Assembly (NCBI RefSeq): GCF_004193775.1
Contig: NC_041010.1
Coordinates: 37,375,562-37,439,561 of the forward strand
Direction: 5' to 3'
DNA: 64,000 nucleotides
Source of the DNA: Glycine soja
Lineage: Eukaryota; Streptophyta; Magnoliopsida; Fabales; Fabaceae
Shown: piece after piece, positions 36,326 to 48,778 of the stretch
Numbering within the stretch: the first letter of the stretch is position 1
Layout: each line of letters starts with the position of its first letter
Position numbers and translations under genes: made by a program
The notes under the pieces: model-generated
Database searches by the model: none
Told to the model about the DNA's origin: nothing
Seen by the model: the letters and a program-made list of their open reading frames with translations, nothing else

Positions 36326-38639
36326 CTACTCCGATCAACCCACCGACAGCAAGATCTAGGATCTGAGACAGAGAAGCATGAAATTGACTTAAAGGGAAAG
36401 TGGGTGGAGAGGGGAATTTTAGATACAGGGAGCAAAAGGGTCAAAGAAAAATGTGATCTTGGAGGGAGAAAAGAAAAGGAAAGTTGAAGATGGATAGAAG
36501 AAGAAAACTATACAAGGAAGGTTGGTTATGAGTGTGATTATTTTTATTTTGGTTTGGCAGAAAGAAAATTAAAAATGAAAAAAAACGGAGTTTCTTTCTT
36601 TCTACAGGAATTTGACTTTATTCCACGCACACCACTCCTTCTCCTGCAATGGAATTCCCTATTTCTTGTTATTTGCTTTTTTTCCTTTTTGGTTGAAATG
36701 AGTGTCAATGTGAACCCTGTAATTCCTCAAGTAGGTGAGATTTTTAACCAAAATTTAGTCAATGTTTACTGTGAACAAAGTAAGAAATAAATAGATATTA
36801 TTAAAAAGAGATAAATAAAAGTGATGGAAAAATAATAAATTTGTTATAACAAAGTTGAATTTATATGTAAACCAAGTATAATTTTCTTTTAGATATTGTG
36901 ATAGATTTGACTTTAAAAGTGCTTATTTTAAAAATTTATTTATTTATAATATACGATAATTATAAATTGGATGAAAATATAAAAATATTTTATATTATTA
37001 ATGGATTGATTGTTTATTTTTGTAATAATTAATTTTTTAAAAAAAATGTTAAAATTAATTTTTTTGTTGATTGATAGTGTGGAATTTTTTACATTCAAAG
37101 TAAATGCTTATTAAACTCAAATTTAATTTATTTTTCAACGCTCATTTTTAAAAATTATTTTATGATTTTTAATTTCTTTATAATATTCAACCCTCTGTAT
37201 TTACCATTTTCCGAAATTTATAATATAATACTTATTTTTTTTTCTTGGTGGAAAGAACAGTTTATGGGATAATAAAGATAAATTAAAGTGTAAGCAAATT
37301 GATGAAAACACGACTCATGGTTTTAAATAGACAATGTCTTTTCTTTTTGTGGGTTAACTTGTTTCCATGCAATTTTAACGTGGCGTTATATAAATTTAGT
37401 ACTAAAATTAAAAAGAAAAAAGCAAACAAAGTCAAATGATTGTGCAAACACATTGGTGAGGGAAGGGATACCTTCTTCTACAACTTTTGGATTTGGAATC
37501 ACGATGATGAACTCTACTCTCTTTATTTTTATTATTATTATTATTATTATTATCATTTTTTTAATTGAGTTCATCAATAATTTATTCGTTTAGTAATTTT
37601 CTGTGTTCAGTTTATTAAAAAGAATATTATTTTCTGGCGTTGTAAAGTCTAATAAAGTGGCATGAGTTGTATTTATGTCCCCAATTTTATATAATTAGTT
37701 AACGCGGTGAGAGATATTGTGCACCGACACATAGTATAACAGAGCCAAAAGCACTGTTATTATTGTTTGGTCCCCCTTATGATTGTAACACTTTTGAAAT
37801 GTTTCATTTCATTTTTATCCCGTTGTCTTTTTTCTTTTTTCTGAATTATTATTGTTTGGTGGTAGCTCTCATTCTTCCAATTTTCATTCTTTTTTTTTTC
37901 CTCTAAGGATTTGTCTCGTTTTACATAATGTGTAATGTTAGTGTTGTTTAGCCTATGTGTCTCATTAAGTAAGCATGATTTTAACATATTTCCCTTCAAT
38001 TTATTTAATTGTCTTAATCACTACAGATAAAAAAAATTGTCTTATAATCACTATAGATAAATTTTTTTGTCTTAATCACTTCTATGAGTTCTAAGCTCAA
38101 AGAAATTCTAATGAGAACGAATTCCTATAACAGAATCATGTGCGCTTGCACTAATATTTTAGCCAAAAAAAAGTGTTTGGGACATTAATTGTTCCTTATT
38201 TCGTTGATCTGAACTCATTTATGGTCGCGTGATTTTTAATTTTTAATTTTTTATACATCTGCAATGTTATTTTTAATAGTAGTTTTGTTGAGTTTTTTTT
38301 TTAGCCAAATTGTGTTGAGTGTTGACTATTATCTTAGAAAGAATTATTAAAAATTAAAACTACTTTTCAATAAAATATAAAATTTAATATTATTAAGTAT
38401 TTCTTACCTTGATAAGTAATAAAAGTTTTATTGATTATTTTCTTAACCATTTTTATAGTGTAATAATGAGCAATTTATTTTTAAAGATTGCACGCGTCAC
38501 AGTTTGCCAAATTTTTTAATGATTAAGATTATTCTATTAGGTAAAACTTTAAAGGAAAAAAAAGTACAACCATGATACAAATGTTTTGGCTTTTCAATTC
38601 ACAACTTTTATGCTGTAAAAAAAAGTTCATAACTTTTAT
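36326..38639. other. LysM gene promoter side and AT-rich intergenic DNA
   Basis: 36330-36540 is the likely 5' UTR/promoter of the LysM gene (GA-rich on +). The rest is AT-rich without a gene. An ATT microsatellite of about ten units lies at 37526-37555. Confidence 0.5.
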
Positions 38640-40985
38640 CACTACTTAAACGCATATTGTTTAATTCCAGTTTTTCACTCACCTACCAAACCAAGTATAC
38701 TACCCTGAATGGCTTGCTTAACTAATTCTCCTGAAAAGAAATATGTAATTATTGAGGTGATAACTGATCAACCAAAGTGAATTTGTGTAAATTACACTTC
38801 TATTCGTATTGTTTCATGACCTTCTTTCATTAGTTAAAAGGGCAATTTCTCATTACTCAAAAGTAAAAGAGAGTTATAGCTGTCATAAACTAATGCCTAA
38901 CAAATTAATCAAATTCAAGTCAAATAGTGCTGCGAGAAGGCAAGTCAATGATTCTTTCACATTCTTAAGATTCCTTCTTAGGGTTCTAAAATATATACTA
39001 GATTAACTAATAGATTATTATAATATGCAAGCTTACTCAAAACAGTCAACGTGATAGAAACTACATTAGCAAAATGACATGTGCAAACTGATCATTAAAA
39101 GTACATTTTTATACTACTTCATAGTTAATCTTCAGCATCATCTAAAATAAAAGTTAATCTCCAGAATGGTGTGAAGCATCAGTTAAAGTTTAGTTTATGA
39201 GGTTTATTATGACATTTTATTATTGTAAAAAAATTGTGCCCCATTTTATAATATGCTATTTTATTATTTTAAAATTAAATATTTTATGTAATTAATAATT
39301 ATTGAAATTTTATATTAAGAAAAATATACTTCGAAAGTCAAAACCAAACTTTTTAATAATTGGAAGTGAGAATGGAAGAGGGGGAAGGGGGAATGCATAC
39401 AACTAACTATAATGTCAAATGTACGAAATTGAAGCTTTATAAATAAAATGTGAGTTTTTTTGGTAGTGAATAAAATGTACTTTAAATATATTATAGTTTA
39501 CAGAATATATTTTTGCCTTTTGTTGCACTTAAAATAAAAAATAATATAGTAAGAAAATATTGTTCCTCGCAAATCTTCCATCAATATATAATGAGATGTC
39601 AAATAAAAAAATGAATACAATCATTTTCTTCTCTTTATTATTTTCCACACAAGCTGTGTGTGTGGACGAGCAAAAAAAAGTGGTTTGTCTTAAACCGTCA
39701 AACGGAGACAACAAACCAATGTCCACACATCATGAGATAAAAGTAATTAAAACATTTAACATCCCATCCCATCGCAATGCAAAAATCTGATGTAAAAATT
39801 GGTAGCATTGATTTTTTGCTTATTCTCAGTTTCAATATTCTAGAATTAAATTACAATATTAGATCAACACACACAAAAAATACAATATTAGAAGCACTCA
39901 ATTTAATTCATGAATTTCTACATTTTCACTTAATAAAATATCAATTAATTAGATATTCAAAATTAATACTGATAAAACAAAATTTTATATATTAAATTTT
40001 AGTTCTTCTATTTCTAATCCTAAATACCTTTGAGTTCTCAATATACAGGTTATTTAAAAAAAGAACTTCATTATTTATAATAATATACCTCGTTTCAATA
40101 ATTACAAAATAAAATTATTCATGTCAAGTAAGAAAAAACCACTAAAACATTATACAGATATTTTTGCTTTTTATCACATTTTGAATACATCATGTTTAAT
40201 GCCATTTTTCTATTCACATACCTAACCAGTGACCAAGTGTACTGCCCTGAATGGCTTTTGTTAAATAATTCTTTTAAGAAAAAAAAATCTAGTTGTTGAG
40301 ATGATAAGTGTTAACTCATCAACGAATGTGAATTTGGGTAAATTACACTTCTACTCGTATTGTTTTCAGACCTTCTTTCATTAGTTAAAAAGCCAATTTC
40401 TCATTATACTTAAAAATAAAAAAGTTATTGTAATCATAAACTAATGCTAAAAAATCAATTGATTGATCACAAATAATTAATGTGATGAAAGTAAGATTCA
40501 AATCTTTTTTTTCTATGAACAATAAAAAACTAATGCCTAACAAATAATTGAGTCAAATAGTATTACTCCGAGAAGGCAATTCAACGGGTTCCATCACATT
40601 CTTAAGATTCCTTCTTAGGTTCTACAATATATACAAGATTCATAGTTAATTATAATCCGCAAGCTTACTCAAAACAGTAAACGTAATAAAAACTACATTT
40701 GTGAAATGACATAAGTAATTATTTTTCAATTTTCCCTTTTATTGCATCTAAAAGTAGAAAAAAAAATGAAAATTATATACCTATGAAAATGTTGTTCCTC
40801 CCAATCCTTTCATTTCAATATATGATGGCATGTCAAATAAAATAATGCAATCCTTTTAGTGTGGATGAGGAAAGAGGAGTGGTTTGTCTAGAACTGTCAA
40901 ACGATCACTAACTTGTGTTCACATCATGAGATTAAAATAATAACAACATCTAGCCTTCCCAAGGTAATGGAAAAACTACCTTAGT
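38640..40985. repeat. Noncoding direct tandem duplication, about 1.5-kb unit
   Basis: 38650-39080 is matched by 40210-40715 (ACCTTCTTTCATTAGTTAAA, CACATTCTTAAGATTCCTTC, GCAAGCTTACTCAAAACAGT), and 39535-39770 by 40775-40960 (TTGTTCCTC, GTGGTTTGTCT, CATCATGAGAT). Orientation and order are the same. The second copy carries an insertion near 40440-40530 and has lost part of the middle. No coding frame is shared. Confidence 0.8.
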
Positions 40986-41129
40986 TTTCATATTAAAAAA
41001 TTGTTTTATGTCCAAATTTGTCAAGAGTTTGTAACAGAGAAAAAAATTGTTAAGAGTTCGTGATAATAGATTTCCATGAAAAAAATTGTAACAAAGATTA
41101 TTAGATAACACGCCAACTTACTAGCACTT

Positions 41130-42055
41130 TTATTTATATAAAGTTTAAATATATTTTTGTATTTGCTTCTTGATATTTTAAAAAAAATATTTTAAATCCC
41201 ACCGTGAGGTCTTATCCATTAAATATTTAATAATATAATTTATGACAACTAAAAACTATCAATATTTATTTTTAAATCAAATTTAAATTTTATAATAATT
41301 AAAAACCAAAATCAATTAAAGGAATCCAATGAGCCATTATCAGTACTAGAATTTTCTCCACTTCTCCCCGTTTGGGGGCTTTTGCGAGGCTGTGCACGCC
41401 ATGCTCTCCAACTACACCAACGGCGTGCACAAGATGGAGGACGAAGGGGGCAGAGAGAGAGCGACCCATTGATGTCTTCCGGCAACACAGGGGACGCACA
41501 CATGAAGACATCTTTGCCAAACATGGGTTAGTTCGCCGTGGGACAGTGGTGGTGGCGCTCGCGATTATGGTGGTCGGAGGCGTTGTGGATTAGATCTGGT
41601 CACCTCAGAATCTGCAGATTCCCACAAGCGGCAATCCCGCGGAGAATGTTGTCGCTGTAGCGCTGCAGTTGGAGTTCCTACAAAGTGGAGCACTTCTAGG
41701 CGATGACCGAGGTGAGGCCATTGTCGACTTCTCGATCACTTCCAAGGGGAGCATGTCCTGGCAGAAGCACCAAAAAGGGAGAAGCAGAGAAAGTTTTAGT
41801 AGGTCATCATGGACCATTAGATTGTTTTGATTTTTTTTTTTTTACGTTAATTGATTCTAGCAATTTTTAATTGCAAAAAAAAAATTGTATTTGATTTTGA
41901 AATAATTACTTATCATTTTTAAATCACCACAAAATATCTAAAATAAAACTTTTTAACTATCAAAGAATAAATGTGAAATTTTTTTTTTATCAGAAATCAA
42001 ATGATAAATTTAAACATAATAGATCAAAATATATTTAAGTCTTTATTTAATAAAA
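41130..42055. mobile_element. GC-rich island in an AT-rich element, possible Pack-MULE
   Basis: 41350-41815 is abruptly GC-rich; the AT-rich arms end in similar inverted motifs (ATAAAGTTTAAATATATTTTTG near 41138 and, on the other strand, ATAAAGACTTAAATATATTTTG near 42050). Open frames in the island (41372-41593 on +, 41605-41817 on -) have no domain I can name and are interrupted. Gene-fragment capture by a nonautonomous MULE would explain the pattern. No clean target duplication was seen, so the class is uncertain. Confidence 0.4.
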
Positions 42056-44640
42056 TATAACTTACTATTATTAATACTTAATTAGTATTTATAATTTAAG
42101 TTTAAAACATTTAATTCAATGATTAGTTAAAAACTTTTATCATGATCTTAGAATTAGACCGCTTTTTTCTTTAAATTATTAGTATTTGGTTCCTTCTAAC
42201 CCCTGAAGAATTTTATATGGGGACTAATCCACAAAATTCAGAACTTCATCTTTCCATCTCTATCAAGTATCAGGTGTCATTTATCTGTTTATTGATTTTT
42301 TTTAATAAACATATCCAAGGTTTATATTAACTGGTACGCAACGAGGAACTTATTAATTATTGTATGTTATAAGCACCTTCATAATATCTATCACTTCCAA
42401 GACATGACATCATCTTTGAACAAACTGAGTCAATACTATATTGGTATTGGCCAAATAACTCCACAAAGATTTCTCTACACAGGATGAGTATCCTCAGTTG
42501 ATGGCAAAGTGCGTGCCACGACTTAAGGAAACATTGAAACTTTTCAACAAAGGATTAGACACCACCTATGACCTATATTCATTCAGAACCTAAGGTCCTA
42601 TAGTGATGGCAAAGTTAATGCCACCATTTTGGGGGTGAACAAGTTGACCTTTCTAGTCAAACTAACCATTAGACAAGTGCTTTGTAAAGTTAACAAATGG
42701 CATTAAGCGTGAGGGAAACTAACGTGTCCTGAACCTACTGATTCAGCACAGGACTGAAGACTACCCCTCGCTTCCATTGGAACAAGGAAAACTAACGAAT
42801 TTCTTAGGAGAAAAAGAATAGAATGAGTCCCATCTACGAAAGTAATGGTCGGGGTGATGTAGGTGTCTTCTGTTCCAATTTTTCAGATTGCATAAGGAAT
42901 ACTCACAATGCACCCTCTAACACATTCTTTACTATGTTAGAATTGATTGAAAAGTACATAATCATGAAGAATTCATTAAATAAAACATGAAATCCGTAAA
43001 ATTTTAATTTTCAATAAATTTTAACTTACAGAAGAGTGTTTCTACCAACTAGGGTGAAGACCAAGTGCATTGTAGCTTTGCTACCGATGCAGCAGAAGGA
43101 TTAGGCTAACACAACGAAGTAGGATATGGCGTAGAAGAGACGAAGGGAACGAGTCACAGTCAATAAAAACAAAATTCAGGAAATATTGAAGCAATAATGT
43201 ACATATAATTATATAAAGAACTCTAAAAAATGGTGATGGACAGTTGCGTAAGTTCATTATAATCAAATATAACATTTTCAACTGTCACAAAACATTAATT
43301 GATATTTAACATCATTTCTATTCAACAAAATGCTGCAATTTTGAAAAAACTCTTCATACCTGCAAGAACATTAAAAATAAATAAATGAAAGCATGCTCAA
43401 GTGTATGGCGTCTGATAAGTAATATCATATAGCAGATGCTAACTATATTGTAGCTCCAGCAAAAGGTCACGAAAAGAAAATAGAAGTAACTTCCAGGACA
43501 TTTGGAAGTGGCAATATATTTCTTTTTAAAAAAGAACAAAAAGAAAAAGAATGCCTCATACATGGACAAAGATTTCTAAATTAAACTCCAACTTAAGAAC
43601 AAGCTATCAAGTGCAGAAACAGTGGAACACACATTCCACAAACAATACAACAAGCCTTGCTCTTTGAAATTTCAAAATTATCAGGGATAAATATCTTATC
43701 AAATTGTAATACACCACAAGATTTGACTTCCTTTACATTTTACAATTAATGTTCCTGGCAAGAAGATTGAAGTTTTATTTCACTTGTGAAGATAGAATTT
43801 TGGCATGGATAAATCGCATACCACATTTAGTGGCAGAGATGGCCAATGTTTCATCTAGCATCATAGTTTCATTAGAAATTTGGTGACTTTTGTTTGAGTC
43901 AGCAGATGAGAAACACAGAAAGCATCAAAAGCCAAAGATAGTAGAAAGAAACATACAAACAATTTCTACAATTGAAATCTTCCAAGGAACCAAGAAGGCC
44001 CTAAAGAAAGCAAGCATGACTTCTACAAGTTTCAACAATGAACATAGAAAGTCCATCAATAACTAAAACAAATTCAAGAGTTGAAATCTTTCAAGAATAA
44101 GAGGAAGTGCAGGAAAAATGAAAATAACATTACTTCAATAATGATCATTCAATGAATATATGAACCATACTTTTTTGTCGTTGATAATTGATATCTATAT
44201 GGTCCTTCAGATTTGAAAAAAAAAAAAAAAACAGAAGCATATGAAGCCATGACCCTTAGCACTGAAATAAGAGAAGTTTTAAAGCACCCTGTACATTATC
44301 CATCATCAAATATAGCTACTTGCCAAAGTAAAAGGCATGGTCAAATCCAATTCAAATTCAATAAAGGGCAAGTATGCCATCCAGATCAAGCAGTACCAAT
44401 AATTTCTCAAACATGTCTTTTTAGCAGTATTGGAACTTAAAAGCAAATTAATGAAGGTAGCCTGTAGTCAAAATTCTATTTAATAGGCTTTTCAAAGCCT
44501 AGATAAGGTGCAAGAGATTCTAGTCTTAAATGTAAATTGTAAATATATTTATAGCATGCTCGTTAATTCCCTAAAAAATGCTAGGTCTACTGGCTTTGAC
44601 GTGTAGATAATGGGAACTAAGATCCAAGTTTAGCTCCATT
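42056..44640. other. Intergenic DNA, nothing assigned
   Basis: 42480-42900 is less AT-rich, and GATGGCAAAGT occurs twice there (about 42500 and 42606); it may be a retroelement relic. 43045-43160 is another higher-GC patch with no convincing frame. No gene or RNA could be supported. Confidence 0.4.
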
Positions 44641-45060
44641 AATAGATTGGACGTAATTAATAATTAGGAGTATAAGTGAGAAAATAACTGGTTCTGTAAT
44701 AGCAAATCTATTAGAATGCAATTTTGTATTAGAAACTGCAGGATGATAGTTATGTGTAGAAAGTAACTGCTGATAATTATGTATTAAGATTTAGAAGTAT
44801 ATATCTGATAGCAAATCTACTAGAAGCAGTTTTGTACTAGAAACTGTATGACAGTTATGCATAAAAAAACAATCATAGGTAATTATGTATTAGGAGTATT
44901 AGAATATATCTTATAGTAGGTTGTGTAACTAGGAAGTGTGTAGTTATTTGCTGTTTGTGAACAGAGAATACTCTTTGTATGAGACTATTTTGTCTCTGGG
45001 ACAGCAAGTGTATTGTTGCATTGTGTGTGATTTCAGTATTCAATATTATATTTTATTACT
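44640..45060 (+). mobile_element. LTR-like stretch, possible solo LTR
   Basis: Contains an internal imperfect duplication (TAGCAAATCTA.TAGAA near 44700 and 44812), then GAATACTCTTTGTATGAGAC and a run to CAATATTATATTTTATTAC, resembling the promoter and polyadenylation half of a Copia-type LTR. Clear TG...CA ends and a target duplication were not found. Confidence 0.3.
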
Positions 45061-45280
45061 TTATCAATTAGTGTTCCTCTTCTATCACTAGACTTAATGA
45101 CAAAACATAAAACTGATTGGGGAGATTTTATGGATAGTCGCATAAAATAAAATAGGGTCCACTTGTTTGAATATAATTACTCAAACTTCCTGAATGGTTT
45201 CTCTAGCAAAGTGTGGCCGCCTGTTAACAAAAACCAAGATCTTGGGTGAACACTTTCTAGTGCTAAAAGATTTGCTTCAT

Positions 45281-45300
45281 TATTCATATCCTTCATATTT
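45281..45300. repeat. SINE target-site duplication, left copy
   Basis: Twenty bases identical to 45469-45488, directly abutting the SINE. Confidence 0.95.
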
Positions 45301-45468
45301 GAGGGCGAGCCCTGGTGCAGCGGTAAAGTTGTGCCTTGGTGACTTGTTGGTCATGGGTTCGAATCCGGAAACAGTCTCTTTGCATATGCAAGGGTAAGGC
45401 TGCGTACAACATCCCTCCCCCATACCTTCGCATAGCGAAGAGCCTCCGAGCAATGGGGTACGAAGTTT
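45301..45468 (+). mobile_element. tRNA-derived SINE (Au-SINE type)
   Basis: A 168-bp element beginning GAGGGCGAGCCCTGGTGCAG, with a polymerase III A-box-like block (TGGTGCAGCGGTAAAGTTG), a B box (GGTTCGAATCC at 45357-45367) and the Au-SINE body string TTTGCATATGCAAGGGTAAG, ending in TTTT. It is flanked by perfect 20-bp target duplications at 45281-45300 and 45469-45488, so its limits are exact and the insertion is fairly recent. Confidence 0.93.
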
Positions 45469-45488
45469 TATTCATATCCTTCATATTT
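45469..45488. repeat. SINE target-site duplication, right copy
   Basis: Identical to 45281-45300 and directly after the terminal T run of the SINE. Confidence 0.95.
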
Positions 45489-47199
45489 AGCCATAATACT
45501 TAAAAAGAATAACAATTTTTTTTTCTTTCAAAAAAGCTTGATATATTACATTATTACTGAACATCTGCCATCAAGAGAATCATCATGTTGCCTATGAAAG
45601 GAAATTTTAATTTTAACAGAAGACAGATTGGAAAATTGAGTTTGGAAAATCTTGAGGTCTGACATTGTCCATGGAAATTATCATTCATTATTTGTTATGA
45701 AATTTAACTTAATTGAATAAATAAACAGAATCTATAACAATAAGAGATCCAAAAGACTGGAATTCTCATGTCAAATTTTAACATCAATAAGTCGTGTTGA
45801 AATTCTCAGTTTATCTCATCAAATACTTTAAATAGACTCCACCTATTTAATGTCAGGTACACGTGACGAACCATTACCCCAAGAGAGTCTCTGTATAGTG
45901 CAAACAAATAATGACTGAACTTGAAGAAAATAAATGTCTTAATATTCTGTCAGGCCTACCATAGTTATCAAAATCCTAGATAGTGGTATGGAGTGGCCAA
46001 TCCCAAAACCGCTATAGTGGGATGGCAAATTGTGAGATAGCTGCTATTCAGAATTTTTTTATTAATATTTTTATTTAATTTATTATTATATTATATTATA
46101 TGTGCTTTATTTAGTTTTGGTTTAAATACTCGTTTGGTCCTTATCCTTGCACCATTTTTATGTTTTACTCCCTATAACTAAAACTAGACATTTTAGTGAG
46201 TTTGTTTTACTCAAAACACATGTTTCCAGGCATGTTCAACGCAATTCCTGTGAGATGAAGCTTTGTCGTTGAAGATGGTTTAACACCAAACCAAACACAG
46301 CCTTAATCCCTACACATGCACTTTTAATTCTATTTTGATCCTTGCCGTTGAATGTGTCTAAACCCTGTTAGGTAAAACTGCCAAAAATCCGGCAGTATGG
46401 AGTAAACCACCAAATAATTGTTATCGGGGTAATCTGAATTTCAATTTACAAACCAATAATTTTTAAGAGATATGCAGTAACACTAGGATTGTTTCGCCTG
46501 AAATATGAGGAAGGAAAACAGAAGGGAGTGAAATGAGAGAGATAGGTAACATTTCAATCATGTTTGAAGGAAAATGGGAGTGAGAAATGATAACATTTCA
46601 TGGGTCCCACATAAAATTCTTCCTCTAATCTTAGGCATGAAATGAGATCGATTTTTTCACAGAAAATCTTTCACCCTTTTCTGCATATCCTCCCTCATCA
46701 CATCCGCATTGGTCCTCATTAAGAGGTCCAACATCTTTACCACATTCATGTGCAGCACCAAATTGTTAACAGGACAAATGTGCTGACTTACATATGTTAT
46801 GACTTTGAACAGCAAAACACAATATTGGGTTGTGAAAGCAGTTTTGATTTTGTCCACACATTGCAGGTTTTCTCTGTTGTTACAAGAGTTTTTTCAGGTT
46901 AAAATGGTGTTTTCTTATTACCTCTTATTTCATTCATTCATTAATTTCACCCATCCAAACAAACATATCTTATCCACTTCATTTCATTTCTATTTCTTTT
47001 CCTCTTATTTCTTTCTTCTCTATTTTATTCCCCATCCAAACAAAGCATAAGAGTACTGATCCAGAACACGAGAAACAAAATAGTTCCTTCTTAAACCTTG
47101 AATTTGAATTTATGGAAAGCCATAATTATAAGTAGTGTAGTGGTGTATTATAAACTACAAAGGATAAAACTTGTGAGCTATACCATGAAATTATGGGGA
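45489..47199. other. Intergenic DNA with transposon scraps
   Basis: 46000-46040 (AAACCGCTATAGTGGGATGG) and 46110-46400 (GGTTTAAATACTCGTTTGGTCC onward) look like dispersed-repeat fragments. 46657-46857 on - is open for 66 codons without a recognisable domain. 46960-47050 repeats CATCCAAACAAA twice. No gene supported. Confidence 0.4.
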
Positions 47200-47730
47200 A
47201 AAAGTGATTGAACATAGATTTAAGAGAAGGGGCTAGGATTATAGAGAATCAATTAGATGCATGCCAGGAAGGTGGATAAAAGAAGCAATTTATCTTCTAC
47301 AACGTTTAATGGAAAGGTACCAAAGCAAAGAAAGAGATTTACTGGAAAATGTATATGACTGAGTGCCAAGAGAAGTGCTGTGGAAGACTTTGGAAAAGAA
47401 AACTGTTCGAGTAGCTTATATCCATCCTTTCATGTTATTCAAGAGTCAAGACATGTATGATATAGGTGAAACTAAGTACTTTCCTATAAGGATAGGTTTA
47501 CATCAGGGCTCAATCTTGAGTCCTTCTTTAATCTAGTCTTAGTCTCTTAGATATGCTTATCAAAGAAATACAAAAGATTATCCCTACAGGCATGCTTTTT
47601 ATAGATGATATAGCTTTGACTGAGGAATCAAGGGAAGAGGCTAACTTTAAACTTGGGTTTTGGAGATAGACATTGAAATTAAAAGGGGTTTTACATGAAT
47701 GAGTAAGACAAGTAATGCATCACAATTTTA
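47200..47730 (+). pseudogene. RTE-type LINE reverse transcriptase relic
   Basis: From 47261 the frame reads MPGRWIKEAIYLLQRLMERY, then YD followed by TGA, then VPREVLWKTLEKKTVRVAYI, IGLHQGSILSP near 47500, and after a frame change MLFIDDIALTEESREEAN (about 47592-47645). The LHQGS.LSP and F.DD motifs are reverse transcriptase blocks. Stops and a frameshift make it a fossil; endonuclease and 3' parts are missing. Confidence 0.85.
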
Positions 47731-48778
47731 GAAAGAAAAAAGAGGAAAATGTGGCAACCTTTCTTTTTTTCTTTTTGTAATTGCTGGTGGAAACAAAAAA
47801 TAGAAACAGAAAAGATTTCACTAAACCAAACAGGCCCATAGATTTCTTAGTCATGGGCCTATATCAGCCTGCTTAACAATAGCTTCTGTACACAATCCAA
47901 ACAGACAATTCATAGTATTCTAACAAAATCTACTACTTCCTAAATTAACAATAATGCAGTATGGAGTCATTGACCGCCAAGAAGTTAAATAATTTTTATA
48001 AAATATACCCACTTCATGGCATGCATTTAATTTCATATTAGCAACTGAGTAGATCTTTTTTCAAGCAACAAATGGTTCACAGAATCATAGTGAACCACTG
48101 TAAGTATATGTCCTACTATTATATAAATATATTATATATTATGAAAGCAAAGTTCTAATCATGGTGGCTCAAGCTTGCTGTACTAGTTGCTAACTTCTCA
48201 AATTAAAACAATACAAAAGATTAAAACTGGTGTGACAATGAATTTTTATATTTATCTCCTTAGAGGTAAGTCGGCCATAAATTATTATTTTAGTCAAGAC
48301 TTTTGCTTTTCAAGTCAGAAAAAAGAGAAACCAAACTCACATCCTTTGATGGCACATGCTAACTTCCATAATTGCGGACATTGATCAATAAGGTGATTGT
48401 GTCTAACAAAACAGAACAAAACATCACCAAAGCACTTCATACCCCCTCTCCCCCCAAATCATACACAACCCAGGGAACATAAAGAAGATAAAGTAGCAGC
48501 TGCACAATAATTTAGCTGAATTTGTAAGTTTAGAAACCACAATATTATTGAAGATGAAGAGAGAATTTTTCCTTCACAGATATTCCATAGCTGCAAGCTC
48601 AAAGAAAATACCACAGTAACTTCATTATCTTAATCATGATGCCATCAGAAACAGACAACAGCACAATGAAAAACCTAAACCATAATTTGCAAAACGCCCA
48701 GCCATCCAATGGAACCAGAATTCAATACTCAAAAGCAAGTGGTAACATCCAAACTTACATATAAAACACGAGTGGTTC
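47731..48778. other. Intergenic DNA and RING gene 3' UTR
   Basis: No gene seen in 47731-48400. About 48550-48778 is the probable 3' UTR of the RING gene on the minus strand. Confidence 0.5.

Noticed and set aside
41299..41817. A coding gene in the GC-rich island
   Set aside because: All frames are short and broken, no family is recognisable, and the flanks suggest a mobile element.
45301..45380. A functional tRNA gene
   Set aside because: A and B boxes are present, but the region is part of a 168-bp SINE with a non-tRNA tail and target duplications; a cloverleaf with a proper acceptor stem is not formed.
46657..46857. A 66-codon frame on -
   Set aside because: No domain, no splice continuation found; kept only as part of the intergenic description.
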